From contig NZ_CANMBY010000003.1 of NCBI RefSeq assembly GCF_947496195.1, forward strand, positions 62,001 through 126,000: DNA of 64,000 nt, given 5' to 3'. Of the stretch, positions 56,763 through 64,000 are shown one piece after another (position 1 is the first letter of the stretch; each line of letters starts with the position of its first letter). The notes under the pieces were generated by a model that was not told the DNA's origin, did not search any database, and was given only the letters and a program-made list of their open reading frames with translations. The translations under genes and the position numbers were made by a program. Source of the stretch: an uncultured Polaribacter sp. (lineage in GTDB: Bacteria; Bacteroidota; Bacteroidia; Flavobacteriales; Flavobacteriaceae).

Positions 56763-57595
56763 GTTTTTTAGCAATAGAGTGGAATCCTTCTTTAGGGATA
56801 GATTTAGGTTTTTTTGTAATTCGTTGGTACAGCTTAATGTTTGTAGCCGCTTTTTTATTGGGTTTACGATTAATGAAAAAAATCTATATAGAAGATAATA
56901 TTCCTGTAGAAAAATTAGATGTCATTTTTATGTATGTCTTTATTTCTATGCTAATTGGAATGCGTTTAGGAGATGTGTTTTTTTATAGTTGGGATTATTA
57001 TCAAAACCATTTATTAGAGATTTTTATTCCATTTAAACAAGTAAATGGTAGTTGGCAATTTACTGGCTTTACTGGTTTTGCGAGTCATGGTGCAGCTATT
57101 GCTATACCAATTGCTATGTATTTTTATGCCAAGAAACATTTACAAAAACCTTGGTTATTTATTTTAGATAGATTAGCAATTATGGTTGCTTTAGCAGGAT
57201 TTTTTATAAGACTTGGTAACTTTTTTAATTCAGAAATTTACGGTAAAGAAACAGGTTCTAATTTTGGTGTAATATTTAAAGCAAATGGAGAAACAGTTGC
57301 TAGGCATCCAACTCAATTATACGAAGCTATAAGTTATTTAATCTTGTTTTTTGTAATGTGGTATTTGTATTGGAAAACAGATAAGAAAAATCAAACTGGC
57401 TTTTTATTTGGTTTATTTATGGTTGTGTTATGGTCTTTACGATTCTTTATAGAGTTTTTAAAAGAAGCACAAGTAGATGGTAGAGAAGATTGGGTTTTTA
57501 ACTCGTTAAATACTGGGCAAGTATTAAGTATACCTTTAGTAATGATTGGTATTTGGTTAATGTTTAGAACAGCTAAAAAGAAAGAAGTAGAGTAG
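56759..57595 (+). CDS. lgt: Prolipoprotein diacylglyceryl transferase
   Basis: A 278-residue membrane protein with about seven helices. Lgt signatures: [42 protein letters not shown] and [10 protein letters not shown]. It transfers diacylglycerol from phosphatidylglycerol to the lipobox cysteine, the first step for all the lipoproteins encoded in this window. It overlaps yidD by 4 bp (ATGA) and the following small gene by the last base of its TAG. Confidence 0.96.
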   Translation: MSFLAIEWNPSLGIDLGFFVIRWYSLMFVAAFLLGLRLMKKIYIEDNIPVEKLDVIFMYVFISMLIGMRLGDVFFYSWDYYQNHLLEIFIPFKQVNGSWQFTGFTGFASHGAAIAIPIAMYFYAKKHLQKPWLFILDRLAIMVALAGFFIRLGNFFNSEIYGKETGSNFGVIFKANGETVARHPTQLYEAISYLILFFVMWYLYWKTDKKNQTGFLFGLFMVVLWSLRFFIEFLKEAQVDGREDWVFNSLNTGQVLSIPLVMIGIWLMFRTAKKKEVE

Positions 57596-57906
57596 TGGAG
57601 AAATTAAAAAAACGTTGGGGCATAGAAAGTAATTGGTCAATTGTAGCTATTTTAATTGTTTTTGCCATTAATGGTTCTTTTGCTGCATGGGTGGCTAAAC
57701 CTGTATGTAATTTTTTTGGATTAACACTAGATACTATTAACCCTTGGTTATACTGGCCTCTTAGAATTTTAATTATTTTTCCTATTTACCAATTAACTTT
57801 GCCAATTGTAGGTTGGGTATTTGGTCAATTTAAATTTTTCTGGGCTTTTGAAAAAAAGTTTTTAAGCAGATTAGGTTTTGGTTTTTTGTTTAAAGAAAAT
57901 CGTTAA
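57595..57906 (+). CDS. Small membrane protein, DUF6787-like
   Basis: A 103-residue protein with a GTG start that shares the G of the lgt TAG. Two hydrophobic helices (about 16-34 and 50-75) are followed by an aromatic, basic C-terminus (FFWAFEKKFLSRLGF). It resembles the DUF6787 family found after lgt in Flavobacteria. Function unknown; coupling suggests an envelope role. Its stop overlaps the convergent gene's stop by 4 bp. Confidence 0.7.
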   Translation: MEKLKKRWGIESNWSIVAILIVFAINGSFAAWVAKPVCNFFGLTLDTINPWLYWPLRILIIFPIYQLTLPIVGWVFGQFKFFWAFEKKFLSRLGFGFLFKENR

Positions 57907-58178
57907 ACCTCTATTGTAATTTTACCATCATCTTCTGTTTCACTTTTTGTAAATACATAGCTATATAGCCACATAATTGTAAAAGTTGGTATCACATCAG
58001 AAAAAGGAATAATTTCTTCTACAAAACTAATAATACCAGCTACTTTACCTTTTGTGCCTTTGTATAATTTGGTCATAATATAACCAGAAAGTGGTGCCCA
58101 AATAATATCTATTAGAGGAATTAAACCAATTAAATCTAAGACAATACTTAAGACTAATTTTTTGTATTTTTTACTCAT
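57903..58178 (-). CDS. Small membrane protein, unknown family
   Basis: ATG at 58178 gives 91 residues (MSKKYKKLVLSIVLDLIG); a TTG at 58208 would add ten residues and run towards the divergent Nudix leader, so it is less likely. Hydrophobic helices at about 9-30 and 59-78 flank a PLSGYIMTKLYKGTKGK loop, with an acidic tail. No family is assigned with certainty. It is convergent with the DUF6787-like gene and divergent from the Nudix gene. Confidence 0.68.
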   Translation of the reverse strand: MSKKYKKLVLSIVLDLIGLIPLIDIIWAPLSGYIMTKLYKGTKGKVAGIISFVEEIIPFSDVIPTFTIMWLYSYVFTKSETEDDGKITIEV

Positions 58179-58264
58179 ATTATTTAAACAATTCAAAATT
58201 CTTGCCAAAAAAGATTTTTATATTTTTGGCAGCTGTTAGTTTGTTTAAAAATAACCAAACAAAA

Positions 58265-58894
58265 ATGAATTTTAACACCTTTAGAGAAAAAATTAATCAT
58301 TTTAGAACGAAAGAGTTAGGTGGTTTAGATGCCCAATTTAAAATGGCGCCTGAACTAAGATTACGATATAATAAAAATAAGATTGATGCACAGCATCCTA
58401 AAAAAGCTGCAGTTTTGGCATTGTTTTATCCGAATCAAAAAGAACAAACTACGTTTTTATTAACGCAAAGAGCAAGTTATAAAGGTACACACTCAGCACA
58501 AATTAGTTTTCCAGGTGGTAAAATAGAAAAGTCAGATAAAAGTCTACAAGAAACTGCTTTAAGAGAAGCATATGAAGAAGTAGGTGTGGCTCAACAAAAA
58601 ATAGAAATTTTTAGAGAACTTACAGATGTGTATATACCCCCAAGCAATTTTTTAGCTACTCCTTTTTTAGGCTTTTCAGAACAAAAACCTATTTTTCAAA
58701 TTAATCATGAAGTGGCTAGTGTTATAGAAGTTACTATTGATGAATTACTAGATGATAGTAATATAACAACTGTGAATTTAACTACATCTTACATGAAAAA
58801 TATAGATGTACCTTGTTTTAAAATTAACAATCATATTATTTGGGGAGCAACAGGTATGATGTTATCCGAAATTAAAGAACTCTTAAATAGTTAA
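58265..58894 (+). CDS. CoA-pyrophosphatase-type Nudix hydrolase
   Basis: ATG at 58265 gives 209 residues; an upstream TTG at 58202 is unlikely because it would overlap the region just ahead of the divergent gene. The Nudix core reads TALREAYEEVGV (about 97-108), preceded by LLTQRASYKGTHSAQISFPG, the signature of the CoA (NudL-like) subgroup. It should hydrolyse CoA or acyl-CoA to phosphopantetheine and 3',5'-ADP, recycling cofactor in the cytosol. It is followed within 52 bp by an acyltransferase that would use acyl-CoA or acyl-ACP. Confidence 0.88.
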   Translation: MNFNTFREKINHFRTKELGGLDAQFKMAPELRLRYNKNKIDAQHPKKAAVLALFYPNQKEQTTFLLTQRASYKGTHSAQISFPGGKIEKSDKSLQETALREAYEEVGVAQQKIEIFRELTDVYIPPSNFLATPFLGFSEQKPIFQINHEVASVIEVTIDELLDDSNITTVNLTTSYMKNIDVPCFKINNHIIWGATGMMLSEIKELLNS

Positions 58895-58946
58895 TTCTTT
58901 ATTTCTTTTGTAATTTTGTTTAGAAACCAAGTAAAAAATAGTATAA

Positions 58947-59765
58947 ATGCCTTTATTTAAAAGGAATCCTTTTGGACATTATTTATTTATAAAAAAATGG
59001 TTGATTCGTATTTTAGGAATCATCTCTCATGGACGTTATCGAAAGTTTAATAGTCTACAAATAGAAGGCTCAGAGATACTTCGTAATTTACCTGATAGAA
59101 AAGTATTATTTATTTCTAATCATCAAACATATTTTGCAGATGTAGCAGCCATGTTACATGTATTTAACGCTGCTTTAAAAGGTAGAGATGATAATATTAA
59201 AAATATTGGGTATATCTGGAATCCTAAATTAAATGTGTATTATGTTGCAGCTGGGGAAACTATGCGTTCTGGAATATTACCAAAAATATTTGCATACACT
59301 GGCTCTGTTTCTATAGATAGAACTTGGAGAGCTGCAGGTAAAGATGTTAATAGACAAGTAAAAAATTCTGATATTTCTAATATAGGTAAAGCTATAGAAG
59401 ATGGTTGGGTAATTACATTTCCTCAAGGTACAACCACACCTTTTAAACCTATTAGAAGAGGTACAGCTCATATTATTAAAACCTATAAACCTGTTGTAGT
59501 GCCTATTGTAATTGATGGCTTTAGACGTTCTTTTGATAAAAAAGGACTGAGTATAAAACGTAAAAATGTTTTACAATCTATGGTGATTAAAGAACCTTTA
59601 GCTATAGATTATGATAACGAAGCTATAGATGAAATTGTTACTAAAATAGAATACGCTATAGAACAACATCCGTCATTTTTAAAAGTATTGTCTCCAGAAC
59701 AAGCAGATGAATACCTAAAAGAAGAAGAAGAACTTAATAAGAAACGTGAGTTTTGGAGTAAGTAA
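58947..59765 (+). CDS. PlsC-like 1-acylglycerol-phosphate-type acyltransferase with atypical motifs
   Basis: A 272-residue protein. The acyltransferase block I reads SNHQTYFADV (N58, H59, D65), which is HX5D instead of the canonical HX4D; block III reads FPQGTTTPFKP in place of FPEGTR. A basic N-terminus (MPLFKRNPFGHYLFIKKWLI) may bind the membrane. The fold and order of blocks support an acyl-ACP/CoA acyltransferase; the changed motifs suggest a distinct acceptor or a specialised subfamily. It probably shares a transcript with the Nudix gene. Confidence 0.82.
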   Translation: MPLFKRNPFGHYLFIKKWLIRILGIISHGRYRKFNSLQIEGSEILRNLPDRKVLFISNHQTYFADVAAMLHVFNAALKGRDDNIKNIGYIWNPKLNVYYVAAGETMRSGILPKIFAYTGSVSIDRTWRAAGKDVNRQVKNSDISNIGKAIEDGWVITFPQGTTTPFKPIRRGTAHIIKTYKPVVVPIVIDGFRRSFDKKGLSIKRKNVLQSMVIKEPLAIDYDNEAIDEIVTKIEYAIEQHPSFLKVLSPEQADEYLKEEEELNKKREFWSK

Positions 59766-59902
59766 ATTTTAAGATTTGCTAAAGTGATTATATTTGATTT
59801 GGTTGAAGTAGTTGAATATTAAATTTAGCAAATACAAATTGAATAGAGAAATCGCGAGTATTTTTTGATCAGGCTTATATCAGTAATTAACTTAATATGT
59901 TG

Positions 59903-60655
59903 TTAGATACAGGGCATTCTTTTTCCTCCCATAGTATAACCCGTTTTTTGCCTTGGTCCATATTCAATTCTAACTATCTTGCAACAATTCACTTCAATTA
60001 CATACTGAAACTTTTCTAAACTTGCTCCACGACTTCCATAACAATTTTCAAAATCAAATTCTCCTGGTAATGCTTGTTGTAATTCAGATAATTCATCTCC
60101 AACTTTAAATTTTGGAATCGTATTTCTCAATATATCATGTTTTATATATTGTGGAACTGTATTGTAGGCATAAGATGGTAATAATTTAGGAAAAGCGAAC
60201 AAATAAATGAAAAGAAAAATAAACGGTAAAGTTAAAATCGGAATCAAGTGTATTTGTTTTAATTTTTCACGTTTTTTATTCCAAATCAGATGGAAAGTCA
60301 GTCCGAAAATTAGTCCACAGACAAACGCGTCTAAAAAGACTTCATAAAAATGGTTAGCCATTAAAAATCCCCATCCAACAAGTATTGTAAAGCCAATTAG
60401 AGAATAAATTCCAGAAAAAAATGTAAATAGAGCTAAATTTAATTTTTCACTTAGTTTTATAATTCTCTTTTGAGGTATTAAAATAAAAAGTACATAAAAA
60501 ATTAAAAGGAAAAAAGAAGACCAAAATAAAACTACTCCAGTATCTCCCCCTGAAGCATTTTCATATCTTAAATTCGACAAAATTATATGAGTAATAATTA
60601 ATCCAATCCACCCTAATGTCAAAGATAAAAATGATGTTTTTTTGAAGTTTTTCAT
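59903..60655 (-). CDS. Orphan multi-pass membrane protein
   Basis: A 250-residue protein with about six hydrophobic helices in the first 170 residues (SLTLGWIGLIITHIILS, FFLLIFYVLFILI, FTFFSGIYSLIGFTIL, LPFIFLFIYLFAF) and a soluble C-terminal domain (about 180-250) with several cysteines (FENCYGS, VNCCKIVRIEYG, MPCI). No family is recognised. It is monocistronic, flanked by 137 bp and 188 bp of non-coding DNA, and looks like an accessory gene among housekeeping neighbours. Confidence 0.7.
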   Translation of the reverse strand: MKNFKKTSFLSLTLGWIGLIITHIILSNLRYENASGGDTGVVLFWSSFFLLIFYVLFILIPQKRIIKLSEKLNLALFTFFSGIYSLIGFTILVGWGFLMANHFYEVFLDAFVCGLIFGLTFHLIWNKKREKLKQIHLIPILTLPFIFLFIYLFAFPKLLPSYAYNTVPQYIKHDILRNTIPKFKVGDELSELQQALPGEFDFENCYGSRGASLEKFQYVIEVNCCKIVRIEYGPRQKTGYTMGGKRMPCI

Positions 60656-60773
60656 TTGTCCTTAGCTAACATAAATACGTTATTTTACTATTTTATAATA
60701 GTATTTAGCGAACTTAGTATTTCAAAATAATATAATCAAGGGGAAAAACCCACTTTTTAGTAGTATAAATTTA

Positions 60774-60798
60774 AAAACCTCGCCAATGGCGAGGTTTT
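60774..60798 (-). terminator. Intrinsic terminator of the complete M1 peptidase gene
   Basis: Perfect 11-bp stem (60774-60784 with 60788-60798), loop of three bases, followed on the minus strand by a T-rich run. It lies 45 bp past the stop at 60844. Confidence 0.88.
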
Positions 60799-60843
60799 CG
60801 TGTTCAAATAATAAGATCAAAAAAACTAATATTTTTTCTAATC

Positions 60844-63048
60844 TTAATTTTTTACCTTTTCTTTAAACTGATCAAATTTGTCAGCTTCTTTCTTAGGCCA
60901 AGAGTTATTAGATGTGTCTACATCTGCAGTTTCTAAATCTGGGTCTACTTTAATAGACTTAATTTCTTGTGTTGCTGCAAAAACTCTTTTTACTGTATTG
61001 TCATCTTTCATCCAGATTTGCGCTGGGAAAGTTTGTCTTTCTTTAGTACCATCTGCGTAAGTTAATTCCACAATAATTGGCATTACTAAACCACCTGGTT
61101 TTTCGAACTCAACAGAATAGATATAAGAAGGTACTGGTTTACCATCTACATATTTATCCATAGCATTTGGGTTAGCATCTTCTTTTTTATCTGTGATATA
61201 AACTAAGTCTCCTAAACCATCAAAATATTGCTTGTATTGTTCTTGTAATTTTTTAACTCTTTCACTTGGTTTGTCTGTTAAATATAAAGGTTTAACGCTT
61301 TTAATACCTATATCTGTAACATCTGTTGTGTAAAACCATCCTCTCCAGAACCAATCTAAATCCATACCTGAAGCATCTTCCATAGATCTAAAGAAATCTG
61401 CAGGAGTTGGGTGTTTAAACATCCATCTTTGAGAATAGGTTCTAAATGCATGGTCAAATAACTCAGGTCCCATAATTGTTGTTCTTAACATATAAAGACC
61501 AGCTGCAGGTTTTGTATATGCATTTGGTCCAAATTGTTTTACATAATCTCCTTGAGACATAATAGGCGATAAGTTAGATTGATCTCCACTCATGTAACGT
61601 ACAATATCTTTTGGTAAATTACCAGTGTTAAAGTTAGGATCGTAGTCTAACTCAGCCAATATTTCAACAAATGAGTTTAAACCTTCATCCATCCAAGTCC
61701 ATTGTCTTTCATCAGAATTTACAATCATTGGGAAGAAGTTATGACCAACTTCGTGTGTAATTACACCAATCATTCCGTTTTTAACTCTTTCAGAATAAGT
61801 ACCATCTGGATTTGGACGACCATAGTTGAAACAAATCATTGGATACTCCATCCCTTGGTTTTTAGCATGTACAGATACTGCTTTTGGATAAGGATAATCG
61901 AATGTTAATTTAGAATATTCTTCTAAAGTATTTGCAACTACTCTTGTAGAATGCTCTTCCCATAAAGGATTACCTTCTTTTGGATATAAAGATGTAGCCA
62001 TTACTGTTTTACCATTAATGTTTACAGCCATAGCATCCCAAATGTATTTTCTTGAAGTTGCAAAAGCAAAATCACGAACTTTATCTGCTTTAAAGTGCCA
62101 TGTTTTTGTTTGTGTACTTCTACCTTTTTCGTTTTTCTCTGCTTCTTCTTGAGTAACAATCATTACAGGGTCTTTAAAAGACTTCATAGCTTTTGCATAA
62201 CGCTTACGTTGTTCTTTAGTAAGTACGTCTTTTTCGTTTTGTAACTGTCCAGAAGCTTCCATAATATGGTCTGCAGGTACTGTAATCTTTACATCATAAT
62301 CTCCAAATTCTAATGCCCACTCAGAACGTCCCCAGAATTGCATATTTTGCCATCCTTCAACATTATTATAAACTGCTAATCTTGGAAAAAACTGTGCAAT
62401 TGTATAGTTGTTGTTTCCATCAGGGAAATCTTCGAAACCAGAACGTCCACCATCTCTAACAGAGTTGTTTATTTTATAGTTCCACTTAATTCTAAATTTA
62501 AAAACTTCACCAGAAGCTAATGGCTTTGGTAAGTTAATACGCATCATAGTTCTATTGATAAAGTGCGATAAAGGCTTACCATCTGACTCAACTTTTTCTA
62601 TATTAAATCCAAAACCTTTACCTTCTTTCATGTAAGAAGATTTAAAACCATCAGGAGAAACCCAAGCAGCTGCACCTCCAGATTGCGCTAAAGGAGTTTT
62701 AGAATCGTCTGCTCTCATATTTTGGTCTAACTGAACCCACAAATAAGATAACGCATCTTTAGAATTGTTGTGGTAGGTGATTTTTTCATCACCATAAATT
62801 TTGTTGTTAGCTTCATCTAAACGAATATCCATCACATAATCAACTTTTTGTTGCGTGTATTGATGTCCTGGAGCTCCAGAAGCTGTGTGTTGGTCATTTG
62901 GTGTAGCTAATACATCTTTAAGTTGTCTAAACTTATTTTGATCTGTATGACCTTGTTGTACTATCTTTTTTTCTTCTTTCTTTTCTTGAGCTATGGTAGC
63001 TGCTGTAATAAAGAACAATGAAAATAAAAATAAAGAGATTTTTTTCAT
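60844..63048 (-). CDS. M1-family zinc metallopeptidase (complete copy)
   Basis: I use the ATG at 63048, which gives MKKISLFLFSLFFITAATIAQ, a clear signal peptide, and 734 residues; an upstream in-frame start would place 34 extra residues ahead of it. The gluzincin motif HEVGHN is H432, E433, H436, and the third zinc ligand is E455 in WMDEGLNSF, exactly HEXXH-X18-E. QGMEYPM replaces the usual GAMEN substrate loop. It should be a periplasmic or outer-membrane-associated aminopeptidase. A paralogue lies immediately upstream on the same strand, separated by a terminator, so each has its own unit. Confidence 0.93.
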   Translation of the reverse strand: MKKISLFLFSLFFITAATIAQEKKEEKKIVQQGHTDQNKFRQLKDVLATPNDQHTASGAPGHQYTQQKVDYVMDIRLDEANNKIYGDEKITYHNNSKDALSYLWVQLDQNMRADDSKTPLAQSGGAAAWVSPDGFKSSYMKEGKGFGFNIEKVESDGKPLSHFINRTMMRINLPKPLASGEVFKFRIKWNYKINNSVRDGGRSGFEDFPDGNNNYTIAQFFPRLAVYNNVEGWQNMQFWGRSEWALEFGDYDVKITVPADHIMEASGQLQNEKDVLTKEQRKRYAKAMKSFKDPVMIVTQEEAEKNEKGRSTQTKTWHFKADKVRDFAFATSRKYIWDAMAVNINGKTVMATSLYPKEGNPLWEEHSTRVVANTLEEYSKLTFDYPYPKAVSVHAKNQGMEYPMICFNYGRPNPDGTYSERVKNGMIGVITHEVGHNFFPMIVNSDERQWTWMDEGLNSFVEILAELDYDPNFNTGNLPKDIVRYMSGDQSNLSPIMSQGDYVKQFGPNAYTKPAAGLYMLRTTIMGPELFDHAFRTYSQRWMFKHPTPADFFRSMEDASGMDLDWFWRGWFYTTDVTDIGIKSVKPLYLTDKPSERVKKLQEQYKQYFDGLGDLVYITDKKEDANPNAMDKYVDGKPVPSYIYSVEFEKPGGLVMPIIVELTYADGTKERQTFPAQIWMKDDNTVKRVFAATQEIKSIKVDPDLETADVDTSNNSWPKKEADKFDQFKEKVKN

Positions 63049-63140
63049 TTGATATGATTTGAATTTATAGCTTATAAAATTAACGATAAGTTGTGAAATC
63101 CTTAAATTTTTAAGAAACTTTAAGAAAACTTTATCATAAA

Positions 63141-63172
63141 AAAAAAGCAATATGGTTACATATTGCTTTTTT
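63141..63172 (-). terminator. Intrinsic terminator of the partial M1 peptidase gene
   Basis: Perfect 14-bp stem (63141-63154 with 63159-63172), 4-base loop GTTA, and a T run on the minus strand. It starts 18 bp after the stop at 63191. Confidence 0.88.
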
Positions 63173-63190
63173 GTAGAATTTATAAAGGTT

Positions 63191-64000
63191 TTACCCTTTT
63201 ACTTGTTTCTTAAATTTATCGAATTTATCTTCTTTTTGTTTTGGAAAACTGTTATTAGATAAATCTACATCTGCAGTTTCTAAATCTGGATCAATAACTA
63301 TGCTTTCTATTTGTTTAGATGAAGAAAACACTTTAGTTACTTCACTATCTGTATACCTCCAAATTTGAGCAGGATATGTTTTACGTTCTTTAGTACCATC
63401 TTTATAAGTAAATTCAACAATTATTGGCATTACTAATCCACCTGGTTTGTTGTAAGTAATTTCATAATGGTATTTGTCTTGCTTATTTGCAAAACCTAAA
63501 CCATCTGTTGTGTCTTCTACAAACTCAACTGTGTTATCTACAATTTTAGTGCTAAATTTCTTTACTCCTTTAATACCAATATCAGTAACATCTGTAGTGT
63601 AAAACCATCCTCTCCAGAACCAATCTAAATCTACACCAGAAGCGTCTTCCATAGTTCTAAAAAAGTCAGCAGGAGTAGGGTGTTTAAACATCCATCTTTG
63701 TGCATACGTTTTAAAAGCATGGTCAAACAATTCTTTACCCATAATTGTATTTCTTAAGATGTGTAAAGCTGTTGCTGGTTTACCATAAGCATTGTTACCA
63801 AAACTGTAAACATTATCTCCCTTAGACATAATTGGTGCAATTCTAGATTGATCTCCACTCATATATCTTACAATATTTTTTGGTAAACCTCTAGTGATAG
63901 GAAAGTTTGGATCATAATCCCATTCTGCTAACATTTCTAAATAAGAGTTTAATCCTTCATCCATCCAAGTCCACTGTCTTTCATCAGAATTTACAATCAT
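63191..64000 (-). CDS. M1-family zinc metallopeptidase, second copy (5' truncated by window)
   Basis: The frame is open to the right edge; the Met at the edge is internal, since it corresponds to the residue five after the second His of HEXXH in the complete copy. The visible 269 residues include DERQWTWMDEGLNSYLEM with the third zinc ligand Glu, a PTPADFFRTMEDASG segment and the end FDKFKKQVKG. It is closely similar to the complete M1 peptidase downstream over its full visible length, so the two are tandem paralogues. The HEXXH motif itself is outside the window. Confidence 0.92.
   Translation of the reverse strand: MIVNSDERQWTWMDEGLNSYLEMLAEWDYDPNFPITRGLPKNIVRYMSGDQSRIAPIMSKGDNVYSFGNNAYGKPATALHILRNTIMGKELFDHAFKTYAQRWMFKHPTPADFFRTMEDASGVDLDWFWRGWFYTTDVTDIGIKGVKKFSTKIVDNTVEFVEDTTDGLGFANKQDKYHYEITYNKPGGLVMPIIVEFTYKDGTKERKTYPAQIWRYTDSEVTKVFSSSKQIESIVIDPDLETADVDLSNNSFPKQKEDKFDKFKKQVKG

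Noticed and set aside
59774..59833. 10-bp inverted repeat (ATTTGCTAAA and TTTAGCAAAT)
   Set aside because: The arms are 40 bases apart and AT-rich; it is too weak to call a terminator or an insertion-sequence end, and no target duplication was seen.
59899..59910. Integron attC-like end at the stop of the orphan membrane gene
   Set aside because: Only one RYYYAAC box is present; no matching GTTRRRY box with a foldable intervening sequence was found downstream.
63049..63150. 34-residue N-terminal extension of the M1 peptidase
   Set aside because: The extension is Lys/Phe-rich and precedes a normal signal peptide at the ATG at 63048; it also runs towards the upstream gene's terminator.

Overview
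This is an AT-rich chromosomal segment of a marine member of the Flavobacteriaceae (Bacteroidota), close in character to Polaribacter-type algal polysaccharide degraders. Evidence: a SusC/SusD pair, many SPII lipoproteins, a type IX secretion C-terminal signal, Bacteroidota-only families (GH97 SusB type, DUF2490, DUF4369) and no Shine-Dalgarno pattern ahead of most starts. No rRNA, tRNA, CRISPR array, transposase or prophage gene was seen.

Bases 1-10311 are the distal end of an alpha-glucan (starch/glycogen) utilisation operon, all on + with 2-54 bp gaps: a 5'-truncated SusA-like GH13, an esterase-like alpha/beta hydrolase, GH31, two GH13 lipoproteins and a GH97 alpha-glucosidase whose three catalytic glutamates have the spacing of SusB. 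Its SusC/D genes presumably lie left of the window. Two tiny convergent membrane-protein frames (10308-10581) and a SusR-like regulator (10785-13583) separate it from the next locus.

Bases 13794-40112 are a complete laminarin (beta-1,3/1,6-glucan) locus: SusC, SusD, two PKD-containing surface lipoproteins, a strong hairpin, an unusual glycosidase fused to a predicted outer-membrane beta-barrel, a multi-module binding lipoprotein, GH16 laminarinase, a large cytosolic GH149-like beta-1,3-oligoglucan phosphorylase, GH3, a GH17 lipoprotein, GH30, a GPH-type sugar symporter, a signal-less GH17 and a T9SS-secreted protein made of binding modules. Inferred flow: laminarin is bound and cut at the surface by GH16, imported by SusCD, debranched and trimmed in the periplasm by GH30/GH17/GH3, taken across the inner membrane by the symporter, and finished in the cytosol by GH17 and phosphorolysis.

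Bases 40182-49049 are on the minus strand: a DUF4369 lipoprotein, a DUF819 membrane protein with DUF2490, a 1058-aa BNR/sortilin-type propeller protein, and a six-gene operon (SPFH protein, glycine-rich small membrane protein, DUF4177, PH-like membrane protein, alpha/beta hydrolase, ribbon-helix-helix protein). Three of its genes are 52-57 aa.

Bases 49173-64000 are mainly housekeeping and envelope genes: S1/P1 nuclease, two thioredoxin-fold proteins, MeaB GTPase (minus), an overlapping ECF sigma / putative anti-sigma / DUF4097 cassette, cysS-yidD-lgt-small membrane protein, a CoA-type Nudix hydrolase, an acyltransferase with atypical motifs, an orphan membrane protein (minus) and two tandem M1 metallopeptidases (minus), the second cut by the right edge.
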